Source: Desulfococcaceae bacterium HSG9 (GTDB lineage: Bacteria > Desulfobacterota > Desulfobacteria > Desulfobacterales > JAUCGF01). From it: DNA of 64,000 nucleotides. Shown here one piece after another: positions 35,973-45,165 of the stretch. The notes under the pieces were generated by a model. The model was given only the letters and a program-made list of their open reading frames with translations, searched no databases and was not told the origin of the DNA. The DNA lies in the NCBI GenBank assembly GCA_030378005.1, contig JAUCGF010000084.1:18548-82547 (forward strand). Reading direction: 5' to 3'. Each line of letters begins with the position of its first letter. Within the stretch, counting starts at the first letter, position 1. A program made the translations under genes and the position numbers.

Positions 35973-36368
35973 TCAATTAGCAGCATAGATCAACAATTCG
36001 GAGCTGAATTCAGCCAGAGCCAGACTTAAAGCACTAATTGAGCCTTCAAGTTCATTTTGATCCAGATTTTCCAGTTGGAGCGTATCTCTGAAAATTATTT
36101 TTTCAGCGGTTTCATCCAGCACAAAGGCGCCGTGAACCAATTCGCGATTCATTTGCAACAAACGTTTAAACAAATCACCCGGCTCTTTAGGCGTATCCAT
36201 GATAACTTGCTCTAAAATCAGAATCGGATCTTCGCAATCAATAATAAAATTTGTTATTCCGTTTTCCTCATCAGTGATAACCACAAGTTCTTCCGCTTCA
36301 TCCTCATGCACGATTGGTAATTCCAATTCAAAAAGATAGGATTTAACCAGTTCAAATTTTTCTAACAT
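35973..36368 (-). CDS. DUF2170/YjfI-like or YbjN-like small acidic protein
   Basis: 131 residues, acidic and without membrane helices. The C-terminal half (IIFRDTLQLENLDQNELEGS, then ISALSLALAEFSSELL) agrees with the DUF2170/YjfI pattern as I recall it; the fold is likely related to YbjN/type III chaperones. E. coli YjfI is encoded next to the PspA paralogue YjfJ, the same pairing as here. It probably regulates or binds PspA. A strong ribosome-binding site (aaaggagg) supports the start. The family name is from memory. Confidence 0.7.
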   Translation of the reverse strand: MLEKFELVKSYLFELELPIVHEDEAEELVVITDEENGITNFIIDCEDPILILEQVIMDTPKEPGDLFKRLLQMNRELVHGAFVLDETAEKIIFRDTLQLENLDQNELEGSISALSLALAEFSSELLIYAAN

Positions 36369-36451
36369 GCAAACCTCCTTTGGTATTTAGGTTGTTCGTT
36401 AAAAACACACTACGACAATTAGTCCTCAGTTGCATCCTGATTCAACGATCA

Positions 36452-37480
36452 TTACGCAAATTGGGGACGATCTTTTGCAATAACCACCAAATCATCATCT
36501 TTACAGATTATATAATCAGATTCGGGATTAGATATAAAAATGCCTTCAGAATTGTTTTCCACAGCCATACATGTTACATTATGATCTTTTTTAAAGGTGT
36601 ACATCATTTCAAGGAAAGTTTTGCCAACCGTAAATGACGGCGCTTCGATTTTGTAGATTTCGTTGCCGTATCGGTTGCTCACCAATTCTGAAATAAGATG
36701 CGTTACGCCATGATCTAAAACGGACTGAACCAACAAATTGGTGGTAATTTCTCCAACCACGATAATTTCATCCGCCTTGGCCAACTCGCAATGAGTGATA
36801 TTTTTAGATTCAACCAATTCAACACACACATACAGATCAGGATAAAGACTTTTAATCGTCAATGTGTCAAGAATTGTTTTAGCATCCCGAACATGGACAT
36901 CAATATTATCATCCGAAAGTAAAATTGCGGAAAAGGCTTGGCCAACATTGGCTTTGTTAAGCACATCCGCGTTGATTTCCCCTTTGATAAACGTCAAATT
37001 CGGATCATCCAATGGTTTTTCATTTAACTGCGATATAAGCACAATCGGTGTTTTCATGCTTTTGTGATCCGCGCGGAGTTCGGCGATAATATCAAACCCG
37101 TTGAAATTCCAACCACATATAACAAAATGTCCGCTGACTGTTGCAGATTTCATTCCTTTATTCTCCAGTGACTGCTCTTCAATAAAAAGGCTGGCAATTG
37201 TAGCTGTGAGGATGCCTAATAATCCGATTCCTGTAATCATAAGGATGATACCTACAATGCGGCCGCCGAAAGACGCTGGTGAAATGTCACCATAGCCTAC
37301 GGTTGTCACAGTTACGAAAGACCACCACACTGCATCCCCAAAGCTCAGTCGCTCTTCAAATTGCCAGAACACTATACTAGTCAGCAAGATCAGTGCAAAA
37401 ACTATAACACCTACTTTATGAAGATTGTCTTTGCGGATTTTTATGGTAAATCGTTTGAGTATCTGAAAAACTGCATGCAT
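36452..37480 (-). CDS. Two-TM potassium channel with RCK/TrkA-N domain
   Basis: 342 residues from the ATG at 37480 (a TTG at 37498 would add six). Two membrane helices flank the pore helix and the selectivity filter TVTTVGYGDISP (about residues 70-82), followed by a cytoplasmic RCK domain (FVICGWNFNGFDIIAEL) and a TrkA-C-like end. It resembles MthK/Kch-type channels gated by ligand. As the first gene of a stress operon that includes pspA it may respond to loss of membrane potential. Confidence 0.9.
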   Translation of the reverse strand: MHAVFQILKRFTIKIRKDNLHKVGVIVFALILLTSIVFWQFEERLSFGDAVWWSFVTVTTVGYGDISPASFGGRIVGIILMITGIGLLGILTATIASLFIEEQSLENKGMKSATVSGHFVICGWNFNGFDIIAELRADHKSMKTPIVLISQLNEKPLDDPNLTFIKGEINADVLNKANVGQAFSAILLSDDNIDVHVRDAKTILDTLTIKSLYPDLYVCVELVESKNITHCELAKADEIIVVGEITTNLLVQSVLDHGVTHLISELVSNRYGNEIYKIEAPSFTVGKTFLEMMYTFKKDHNVTCMAVENNSEGIFISNPESDYIICKDDDLVVIAKDRPQFA

Positions 37481-37669
37481 GGCAATTTCACACCACAAAA
37501 TAGTAGTTAAACACAGAATAAACTATTTAAACATGATTTATATCATATTTATAATTATAGTTCAAAGAAATTAAGACGAAAATATTCAAAAGTCAATAAT
37601 CAGTTCTTTAAATAAGTTGCTTTTGAAAAATTTATTCTTAAAAACACTAACTCTGCTGTTATTTCGTGC

Positions 37670-37698
37670 TTGACATTGATTTGCAATTTTTCTAATTT
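37670..37698 (+). promoter_or_regulatory. Possible sigma-70 promoter of purD
   Basis: A perfect TTGACA at 37670-37675 with TAATTT 17 bases later (37693-37698), about 90 bases before the purD ATG. The -10 is a poor match, so this is tentative. Confidence 0.35.
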
Positions 37699-37787
37699 TA
37701 ATTTTTAGTATAGCTTATACCGAAAAGCATAAATCCATGTACTATGCTGATTCAACCTGACAACTTTTATTGAATGAGGTTTTTTAA

Positions 37788-39158
37788 ATGGCAAAAGTTC
37801 TTGTATTCGGAAGCGGCGGACGTGATCACTGTCTTGCAGATAAATATGCCGGCAGCCAGCACGTTGACAAAGTTTATTTTATGCCAGGCAATCCCGGTGT
37901 CATGTTTACGCCGAAAGGTAAAAAAGGGTTAATCCAACGCGTTCCGCTTGCTGATTCCAATGATTTTCAGAAAGTGGCTGATTTTTGCGTAGAAAATGGC
38001 GTCAACCTTGTTGATATTGGTTCTGAAAACCCTTTATCCGGAGGCTTGGCGGATGTTCTTCACTTTAATTCGATACCAACAATCGGCCCGACGCAGGCAT
38101 TTTCAATTTTAGAAAGCGACCGTGCTTTTACTAATTTTCTTCTAACCGGCAGCGGTGTGCCTAAACCTGAATATCGCGTTTTTGCGGATGCAGGCCAGGC
38201 ACAAGCCTATGTTAAGAATATCGGTTATCAGGTTGTTGTGAAAGCAAACGGTCTTGCCGCCGGCAAAGGCGCTTTTGTCTGTGATGATGTAGATGATGCC
38301 CTTAAAGCAATCGAACTGCTTATGATTAAAAAAAAATTTGGCGCTTCAGGAGACCGTATTGTAATAGAACAACGTAAATATGGTGCTGAAATATCATTTT
38401 TCACCTATTTGGACGGACGGCATGTAATGCCTCTGAAAATGTTATGCCAGGATTATAAACCGGCCTTTGATACTGAAGATTATGACTCAATCGAAAAATT
38501 CGGGGGTAATCTGAATACCGGCGGAACAGGATGTTGCTGTCCCCATAAGCTGATGAACGATACACTGGTAAACAGAATTATTAAAGAAATTGTCAATCCG
38601 ACTGTGAACACCATTTACAACAGTTATGGCTGGAATTATAAAGGCGTGCTTTATTTTGGCTTAAATCTTGACCCTGATAATAATCTTGAAGTCTTTGAAA
38701 TCAATGTGCGCCACGGCGACCCCGAATGCGAAGTGCTTTTGCGCAAACTGTCCACTGATCTCTTTGAACTCGGTATGGCTGTATGGGAAGGCACTCTTGA
38801 TAACATAACACCTGTGTGGAACAAACAGCATTACGTTGACGTGATAGCCATGGAAGGCAGGTCCAAAGCCTCTCGCGGGTGGAATCAGGGATATCCCAAA
38901 CGGTATGGGAAAAATCATGCGATTGAAGGATTGGACAAGATCGATCATGATATTGCCATTTACTTTGCGGGTGTTGACACTCACGCAGAAAGAGGTTTGG
39001 TAACGTACGGCGGCCGCGTATTGCATATTGTTGCCGGTGCTAAAACACCGGAAGAAGCTCGGCAAAAGGCATATCGCAATATCGCCAGAATCAGTTTCAA
39101 AGACCATAAACAAAAGGATGCTGATTGTATTCGTTATCGTCAGACCATCGGACTATAA
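37788..39158 (+). CDS. purD: Phosphoribosylamine-glycine ligase, divergent
   Basis: 456 residues, slightly longer than typical PurD. ATP-grasp with the N-terminal VLVFGSGGRDHCLADKY (usually GSGGREHALA), the ligand loop VVVKANGLAAGKGAFV and the metal site EINVRHGDPECEVLL. The usual GGMGAYSPAP stretch is replaced by NTGGTGCCCPHK. It should catalyse the second step of purine synthesis, but several differences suggest a sub-family with altered specificity. It stands alone between a reverse-strand operon and the kinase gene. No other pur gene is near. Confidence 0.82.
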   Translation: MAKVLVFGSGGRDHCLADKYAGSQHVDKVYFMPGNPGVMFTPKGKKGLIQRVPLADSNDFQKVADFCVENGVNLVDIGSENPLSGGLADVLHFNSIPTIGPTQAFSILESDRAFTNFLLTGSGVPKPEYRVFADAGQAQAYVKNIGYQVVVKANGLAAGKGAFVCDDVDDALKAIELLMIKKKFGASGDRIVIEQRKYGAEISFFTYLDGRHVMPLKMLCQDYKPAFDTEDYDSIEKFGGNLNTGGTGCCCPHKLMNDTLVNRIIKEIVNPTVNTIYNSYGWNYKGVLYFGLNLDPDNNLEVFEINVRHGDPECEVLLRKLSTDLFELGMAVWEGTLDNITPVWNKQHYVDVIAMEGRSKASRGWNQGYPKRYGKNHAIEGLDKIDHDIAIYFAGVDTHAERGLVTYGGRVLHIVAGAKTPEEARQKAYRNIARISFKDHKQKDADCIRYRQTIGL

Positions 39159-39283
39159 AACCTATTTTGAAAATTTGGTTTTATCCTTCAGATTACTGGC
39201 AATTTACAAAATTTGTCCGTTTACTTTTTATCTGTTATATGGCATAATCAATATTTGGTAATTTCAGATTATAAAGAACCATA

Positions 39284-39310
39284 ATTCGTGAACATTCTAA
39301 AATCACGAAT
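39284..39310. repeat. Hairpin related to the one at 22297-22321
   Basis: attcgtga (39284-39291) pairs with tcacgaat (39303-39310) around a loop ending in attctaaaa, the same loop sequence as the hairpin at 22297. Arms differ by a compensated G-C to C-G change. It lies 27 bases upstream of the hybrid kinase gene and downstream of purD. Confidence 0.7.
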
Positions 39311-39336
39311 GTAAAGTTTTTTTATCTATTTACGAT

Positions 39337-41553
39337 ATGCCTCAAACTGGAAGGCTGAAACTTGTGACACCACATCAACGCATTTATTTGCCTCATAACA
39401 CGCGGCGCTCAATGCCGCATACCATATCGCCGCTCCCTTACACGCAATCATCAGTCCACGATTCCGTTCTGATATCCCCAAAACGCCCTTTTACTGTTGA
39501 AAAAAAATACGCTGACAAAATGGACAAACAAATTTTATCACCTGAAATTGATTCATTACTTCAACGGATTGCTGAATTAGAAGCCTTAGAATCAGAGCAT
39601 ACCCAAAAAGAAGAGACGTTGCGCAAGGCTGTCGCGGATGCTGAAGCCGAAAACTGTGAGTTGATAGAAAGCAATCAACAGTTGGAAACAGTTATCACCA
39701 CTCTGTTGCCCTCAAAATCCCGTCTTGCGGCCGAAAAAAAAGATGTCGAAGAAGCGGACAAGCAAAAGCTACAATCTGAAATCGATTCATTACGTCAACG
39801 GGTCAGTGAATTAGAAGTATTAGAATCCGGATACACTCTGGAAAAAGAAACGCTGCGCAAGGCTGTTGTTGATGCTGAAACTGAAAAACGTGAGTTGGTA
39901 GAGATCAATAAACAGTTGGAAGAAGTTATCGCCACAACAAAAGAGCTTTCCAAAAAGGCAGATGTGGCCAATCAGGCTAAAGGCGAATTTTTAGCTAGCA
40001 TGAGTCATGAAATACGTACACCGATGAATGGTGTTATCGGCTTTACTGATATCCTTTTGAACACGGACTTAGATGAAGACCAACTTGATTATGTTAACAC
40101 AATAAAACGCAGTGGTGAAGCCCTGCTTGAATTAATTAATGATATTCTTGATTTTTCCAAAATTGAGGCTGGCGAGCTGGTATTTGAAGAGATCGACTTT
40201 GATCCTGAATTGATTGCTTATGATGTTTGTGAATTGATTCGCCCTAAAATTGGGGAAAAACCCATTGAGATTAATTGCTATATTGGCAATGAACTCCCTT
40301 CTCAGGTAAAAGGTGATCCGTTGCGGTTTCGGCAGGTTTTAACCAATTTAATGGGCAATGCCCCTAAGTTCACCGAAAAAGGCTCTATCGAACTTTTATT
40401 AGATATTGAAGAGGACAAGGGAACTCAAATTAAACTGCATTCCCAGATAAAGGACACCGGCATCGGTATCCCTGAAGACAGGCTGGCGGCCATTTTTGAA
40501 CCATTCCAGCAGGTGGATGGAACAACTGCACGTAAATTTGGCGGCACAGGTTTAGGACTATCTATTTGCAAGCAGATTGCAAATCTGATGGATGGTGATA
40601 TCTGGGTAGAAAGCACTCTTGGAGAAAGCACGACTTTTCACTTTACCGCTTGGCTAGGCATCTCCGAAAGTGAGGACTCTAAAAGAGATATTCCGGCAGC
40701 TCTTCTGAATAAGAAGATTCTCGTTATTGATGATAACCCCACAAGCCTGAATATGCTGAAACATATTCTGGAACTTGCCGGCATGAATGTCGCCACTCAA
40801 AAGGACCCTGTACATATTTTAGGTGATTTGCATAAAGCGATTAATGACACTGCCCCTTTTGACCTCTGCCTATGTTACATTCAGATGAAAAATGTATCAG
40901 GATATGATATCGCCAAGCAAATTCGTAATACTCTTAACCCTTTTAAAAAAATTCCTCTGATCGCCTTATCTTCACTGATGGATACGGATGCCCAAAATTG
41001 TGAGGAGGCCGGTTTTGATGGTTTTTTAAGTAAACCGATTCGCAGAGATAAGCTCTATCAGATGCTGGAAAGGCTTTTGAAAAAAGGGCAGGAAACCACT
41101 GAAAATCCGGAAACGCAAGCAAAAAATAAAATTATCACCCAATATTCCGTGCGTGAGGCAATTAAACAATCTGTCCGTATTCTTCTGGCCGAGGACAATC
41201 CCATCAATCAGAAATTGGCCTTAATTATGCTGACCAAAGCCGGTTATAATGTGGAAGTCGCCAATAATGGCCGCGAAGCCGTTGATAAATATACCAACAC
41301 ACCCGATAATTTTAATTTGATCTTCATGGATATCCAAATGCCTGAACTGGATGGCCTTGAAGCGACGCGTGAAATCAGAGATATCGGATTCGATATGATC
41401 CCGATTATAGCTATGACAGCTCATGCCATGAAAGGCTATCGCGAAAAATGTTTAGATGCCGGGATGGATGATTATATTACGAAACCGATCAAACGTGATT
41501 CAGTTTTCGACATTTTAGAAAAGTGGGTGTTCAATAAAATGGGGTGGCATTAA
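39337..41553 (+). CDS. Cytoplasmic hybrid histidine kinase with a degenerate first receiver
   Basis: 738 residues, no membrane helix. Residues 60-215 form two tandem coiled-coil copies of 78 residues. HisKA follows with His in [16 protein letters not shown], then HATPase ([31 protein letters not shown]). Two receivers follow: the first (about 460-575) keeps VIDDNP and the late Lys (SKPIR) but the phosphorylated Asp is Tyr (DLCLCYIQM); the second (about 610-735) is intact ([23 protein letters not shown]). There is no recognisable sensor, so input may come from a protein bound to the coiled coil. The start is uncertain, since the first 60 residues are low-complexity. Confidence 0.87.
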   Translation: MPQTGRLKLVTPHQRIYLPHNTRRSMPHTISPLPYTQSSVHDSVLISPKRPFTVEKKYADKMDKQILSPEIDSLLQRIAELEALESEHTQKEETLRKAVADAEAENCELIESNQQLETVITTLLPSKSRLAAEKKDVEEADKQKLQSEIDSLRQRVSELEVLESGYTLEKETLRKAVVDAETEKRELVEINKQLEEVIATTKELSKKADVANQAKGEFLASMSHEIRTPMNGVIGFTDILLNTDLDEDQLDYVNTIKRSGEALLELINDILDFSKIEAGELVFEEIDFDPELIAYDVCELIRPKIGEKPIEINCYIGNELPSQVKGDPLRFRQVLTNLMGNAPKFTEKGSIELLLDIEEDKGTQIKLHSQIKDTGIGIPEDRLAAIFEPFQQVDGTTARKFGGTGLGLSICKQIANLMDGDIWVESTLGESTTFHFTAWLGISESEDSKRDIPAALLNKKILVIDDNPTSLNMLKHILELAGMNVATQKDPVHILGDLHKAINDTAPFDLCLCYIQMKNVSGYDIAKQIRNTLNPFKKIPLIALSSLMDTDAQNCEEAGFDGFLSKPIRRDKLYQMLERLLKKGQETTENPETQAKNKIITQYSVREAIKQSVRILLAEDNPINQKLALIMLTKAGYNVEVANNGREAVDKYTNTPDNFNLIFMDIQMPELDGLEATREIRDIGFDMIPIIAMTAHAMKGYREKCLDAGMDDYITKPIKRDSVFDILEKWVFNKMGWH

Positions 41554-41691
41554 GATTCTGAATTTTAAGAACCAAATTTTATATAAATCCGGTTAATTGA
41601 GGATTTGTTAGAAAACCGGCCTAAAAACTGATGGCTTTCGTATCTCCTTTCTCAACCGGGTTTATCTGACCGGCTCCCCAAAACAAACGAT

Positions 41692-43506
41692 TTATTTTGA
41701 AAGATGCTTAACTACCTTTTGTATTTTTTCTTTTATAATGCTCTTATCGTTTTTACGTTTAGATAGTGAGCGACGGTAATATTTCAGAGCTTTATCCGGT
41801 GTATTCATTTTCATGTAAGCGTCCCCAAGGTGTTCCAATATAATGGGATCATCGGGAACCAGAGCGGCAGCTTTTTGAAGGAATTGCAAGGCCGTATCAT
41901 AATTCCCTTTTTTATAATGCACCCATCCCAGGCTGTCAGTAATATAGCCATCATCTGGCTTAATTTTGAGCGCACGGGTTATCAGCAGTTCAGCCTCATC
42001 CAGATTTTCGCCTAATTCAGTATATGTATATCCTAAGTAGTTTAACGCATTATGATGCTTCGGATCCAGCCCGATAACGTGTTTCATGGTTTCAATAGAC
42101 GCCTGTTTCAGGCCTTGTTTATCATATACAACGCCGAGCCGAAAATGTAGCTTAGTGTTATCGGAAGCCAATGCCAAACCCTGTTTAAGTACTTTAGCCG
42201 CTCGTTCGTAATCCTCTTTTTCTTCATACATTCCACCAAGATAAAGCATTATTGCGGGCTTATCCGATGCAGTTTTGACCACTTTCTCTATACGCCGAAT
42301 GGCTTCATCGACATTACCCTTATTTTGAAGAATAAACGCAATTTGAATTACTGCATCGGTATAAAAATCGGAGTCGGGCTTAACTTTATCAAAATAGCGG
42401 ATAGCTATCGTGTCTTTTTTTTCCAAGTGATACACCGTAGCCGCAATATAATTAAGCTCCGAATTATGCGGAACACCTTTTAACATGCCTCTGATAATTA
42501 CCAGTGCTTGGGTATGGTGCTGTCTTTCGATATAATTTTGAATCAGTTTTCTGGTAATGGCGGGTTCTTTCAGACTACGACGACCTAATAGCTTCAATAT
42601 GCGGCCAGATTGTTTAAATTTTTTATTTTTGTAGTAAAAATAACCCAGCCCCATGGCAGCCCCAATATTTTGAGCATCTGATTTCAGAATTTTCAGATAG
42701 GTTTTTTCAACTTTTTTGGCACTGCCCTGAGATTGGTACAACTTAATCAACTCCCAGAGAGGTTCCTCCAGGCCGGGTTCTAATTTCAACGTTTTTTTAA
42801 AGGCGGCTATTGCGGCTTTGGTTTTTCTTTGTTGTGCTAAAGTACGGCCAAGAAAAAAATAACCGGCATAAGATTTAGGAAACTGTTTTGTAAAGTTTTT
42901 ATAAACGCGAAGCGCATTTTTCAAATCGTTTTCTTCGGTATATTGTTGGCCTAACATCAGATAAATATTTTTTTTCAGAGGATCGAGACGAATAATTTTT
43001 TCATATATTTCTTTAGCTCCTTGGGGTTGGTTAAAAACCTGTTTCACACGGGCTGATAGAATGAGGGCTTCCAGATCATCCGGTTTTTTTTTCAACAATG
43101 CTTCCACCATTTTTAAAGTATTGGTTTCGTCTTTCTGATTCAGATAAAGCAATACCAGCTCTTTTTGCAGATATATTGAATGTGGGTCGGCTTGGATAGC
43201 CTTTTTCAGATCATTGACAGCCATAGCCAAATCATCATTGTTGCGTGAATCCAGCGATTTCATAAAATAAAAATACTGATTGCCAGGTTTTTCCAGCACG
43301 ACTTTCTTAGGACGATAGACCTTGAGCGGAGAATGTGCCGGCGTACTTGGTTCTTTCACCGTCGGTTTGTCTTGATCCACTGATTTAGATACGGATTCCG
43401 GTTTGGGTACAGATTCAATCTTAGGGTTAGGAGCGCAGTTTAACAGTGATGTAAGAACAATAATATAAATGGATAACTTAAGAAATGGTTTGGTTTGCCT
43501 GATCAT
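41692..43506 (-). CDS. TPR-repeat lipoprotein
   Basis: 604 residues. An N-terminal signal with a possible lipobox (IIVLTSLLNCAP; the residue before Cys is Asn, atypical) and a Pro/Lys-rich linker lead to about 12-14 TPR units from residue 70 onward, such as IYEKIIRLDPLKKN, AIAAFKKTLKLEPG and AELLITRALKIKPDDGY. Such proteins scaffold outer-membrane or periplasmic complexes, often pilus or polysaccharide related. It follows rpoH on the same strand, with a hairpin between. Confidence 0.8.
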   Translation of the reverse strand: MIRQTKPFLKLSIYIIVLTSLLNCAPNPKIESVPKPESVSKSVDQDKPTVKEPSTPAHSPLKVYRPKKVVLEKPGNQYFYFMKSLDSRNNDDLAMAVNDLKKAIQADPHSIYLQKELVLLYLNQKDETNTLKMVEALLKKKPDDLEALILSARVKQVFNQPQGAKEIYEKIIRLDPLKKNIYLMLGQQYTEENDLKNALRVYKNFTKQFPKSYAGYFFLGRTLAQQRKTKAAIAAFKKTLKLEPGLEEPLWELIKLYQSQGSAKKVEKTYLKILKSDAQNIGAAMGLGYFYYKNKKFKQSGRILKLLGRRSLKEPAITRKLIQNYIERQHHTQALVIIRGMLKGVPHNSELNYIAATVYHLEKKDTIAIRYFDKVKPDSDFYTDAVIQIAFILQNKGNVDEAIRRIEKVVKTASDKPAIMLYLGGMYEEKEDYERAAKVLKQGLALASDNTKLHFRLGVVYDKQGLKQASIETMKHVIGLDPKHHNALNYLGYTYTELGENLDEAELLITRALKIKPDDGYITDSLGWVHYKKGNYDTALQFLQKAAALVPDDPIILEHLGDAYMKMNTPDKALKYYRRSLSKRKNDKSIIKEKIQKVVKHLSK

Positions 43507-43530
43507 TTTGAATCCTTTATCTTTACAGAG

Positions 43531-43561
43531 GCAGCCCCTAAGGGTGGGTATTAGGGGCTGC
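43531..43561 (-). terminator. Strong hairpin between rpoH and the TPR gene
   Basis: A perfect 11-base stem gcagcccctaa (43531-43541) with ttaggggctgc (43551-43561) and a 9-base loop. Both flanking genes read leftwards. No T-run follows on that strand, so it may be an attenuator or rho-dependent end; it limits TPR gene expression from the rpoH promoter or protects the rpoH message. Confidence 0.6.
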
Positions 43562-43581
43562 TGATAACTTATTTATTGTAA

Positions 43582-44556
43582 CTATTCTTTATCATTATTT
43601 CTGGCATAAGAAGCGAAATCCGGAATTTCGCGTTTGAAAAAATCACGCATTTTCTTTAATATATTTTTCTCCACTTGCCTGACGCGTTCTCTAGATATAC
43701 CGTAAAGATCACCGATTTCCTGCAAAGTTGACGGGCTGTCGGAAAAAATACGGGAATCAAAAATTTCTAATTCACGAGGGGTCATTTTTTTGCGGAACTC
43801 AGCAATTTTTTCGTGAAGAAGGCTGTGCATCTCTTTTTGAGCCACACGATCCTCAGCCGAATCCACGTCCGGGCTGATAAATTCAATCTGTTCTGTGTCG
43901 GAGTCTTCCTTGATAGGCGCATCCAGAGAAACATCCCAGCCATCAAGACGTTGATCCATATCGACAATTTCTTTTTCGGATACACCCAGTCTTTCTGAAA
44001 GAAGTTTTGGTTTCGGGTCAAATCCCTGATCAATCAGTTTTTCTTTTTCTTTCTTGAGCTTAAAAAACAGTTTACGCTGTCCTTGAGTCGTACCGATTTT
44101 TACCAAACGCCAATTATCCATTATGAATTTAAGAATATAGGCTTTGATCCAAAATGAAGAGTAATAAGAAAATTTAACGTTTTTATAAGGGTCAAATTTT
44201 TTAACGGCCTGCATCAAACCGATATTGCCTTCCTGAATCAGGTCTAAAAGGTTTTGCATCCAGACACGTTGAAATTCCAACGCAATTTTTACCACCAGTC
44301 TGAGATTAGACGTTACCATAGTATAAGCCGCTTCCGTATCATCATGATCGCGAATACGAATACCGAGTTCTTTTTCCTGCTCACGGGTTAAGAGTTGATA
44401 ATTGCTGATTTCGCTCAAATAACGCTGTAGCGGATCGAATTTTACAAGGGATACATCGCCTCGTACAGATGCGGTCTTTTTCATTTTATTAGTTCTTACG
44501 CCAGATTTTTTTTTCGTATTATTGCCTGCACTCGATTTTGTTTGTTTTTTTTTCAT
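43582..44556 (-). CDS. rpoH: RNA polymerase sigma factor RpoH (sigma-32)
   Basis: 324 residues. A basic low-complexity leader (about 1-35) precedes region 1.2 (DPLQRYLSEISNYQLLTREQE), region 2 (LRLVVKIALEFQR, NLLDLIQEGNIGLMQAVKKFDP, FSYYSSFWIKAYI), the RpoH box-like QRKLFFKLKKEKEK, and region 4.2 (LQEIGDLYGISRERVRQVEKN). It directs heat-shock transcription. The leader is longer than in E. coli RpoH; Met25 is an alternative start. Confidence 0.93.
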   Translation of the reverse strand: MKKKQTKSSAGNNTKKKSGVRTNKMKKTASVRGDVSLVKFDPLQRYLSEISNYQLLTREQEKELGIRIRDHDDTEAAYTMVTSNLRLVVKIALEFQRVWMQNLLDLIQEGNIGLMQAVKKFDPYKNVKFSYYSSFWIKAYILKFIMDNWRLVKIGTTQGQRKLFFKLKKEKEKLIDQGFDPKPKLLSERLGVSEKEIVDMDQRLDGWDVSLDAPIKEDSDTEQIEFISPDVDSAEDRVAQKEMHSLLHEKIAEFRKKMTPRELEIFDSRIFSDSPSTLQEIGDLYGISRERVRQVEKNILKKMRDFFKREIPDFASYARNNDKE

Positions 44557-44687
44557 ATTTTTTAATCTCGTTAGTTTTTAGTATCATTCCATGGGTTATC
44601 AAATTTAAAAGCGTGTTTTATAATATTAATGAATTTTATTTATATACTTTCATTAAAATATGTGCTATAAAATATTTTTATGATTAA

Positions 44688-44764
<77 letters not shown>

Positions 44765-45165
44765 TGATCTGTCGCTTTAGCCGCATATACATACATTCAG
44801 ATAATCAATTTTACTTCGTTACAAGTCATATAAATCAGACTTTAAACAATTTTATCTTAAAATGCAACCGAATTGATACTTATCTGTTATCACTTTGATC
44901 TGGTTTTACGATCATATCTATTTTTAGATTATAATCACTTTGACGGGTGTATGAAAACAGGCTTTTCTAATTGACACATTCATTGCAATTCTTTATACAT
45001 TCCAAATATAAAAGACATATAAACTTTCAGATAATCATCCGATTTAATATTTTCAGATAACTTCATTTTAATTTTAAAAAGCTGGATAAACAAGACTCAG
45101 TAGATCGAAAAATTTTATGAAATGCCGCCAAAAAAGCGCTGAGGCTTGGCAAAATAATAAAAATA
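44765..45165. other. Intergenic region between tRNA-Arg and the HD-GYP gene
   Basis: About 400 A+T-rich bases. It contains the promoter candidate listed at 44971; no other gene or repeat was seen. No integrase or att-like sequence follows the tRNA. Confidence 0.5.
44971..44999 (+). promoter_or_regulatory. Likely sigma-70 promoter of the GAF-HD-GYP gene
   Basis: TTGACA at 44971-44976, then 17 bases and TATACA at 44994-44999. The -35 box and spacing are ideal, and the box lies about 170 bases before the start codon. A long leader would result. Confidence 0.5.
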
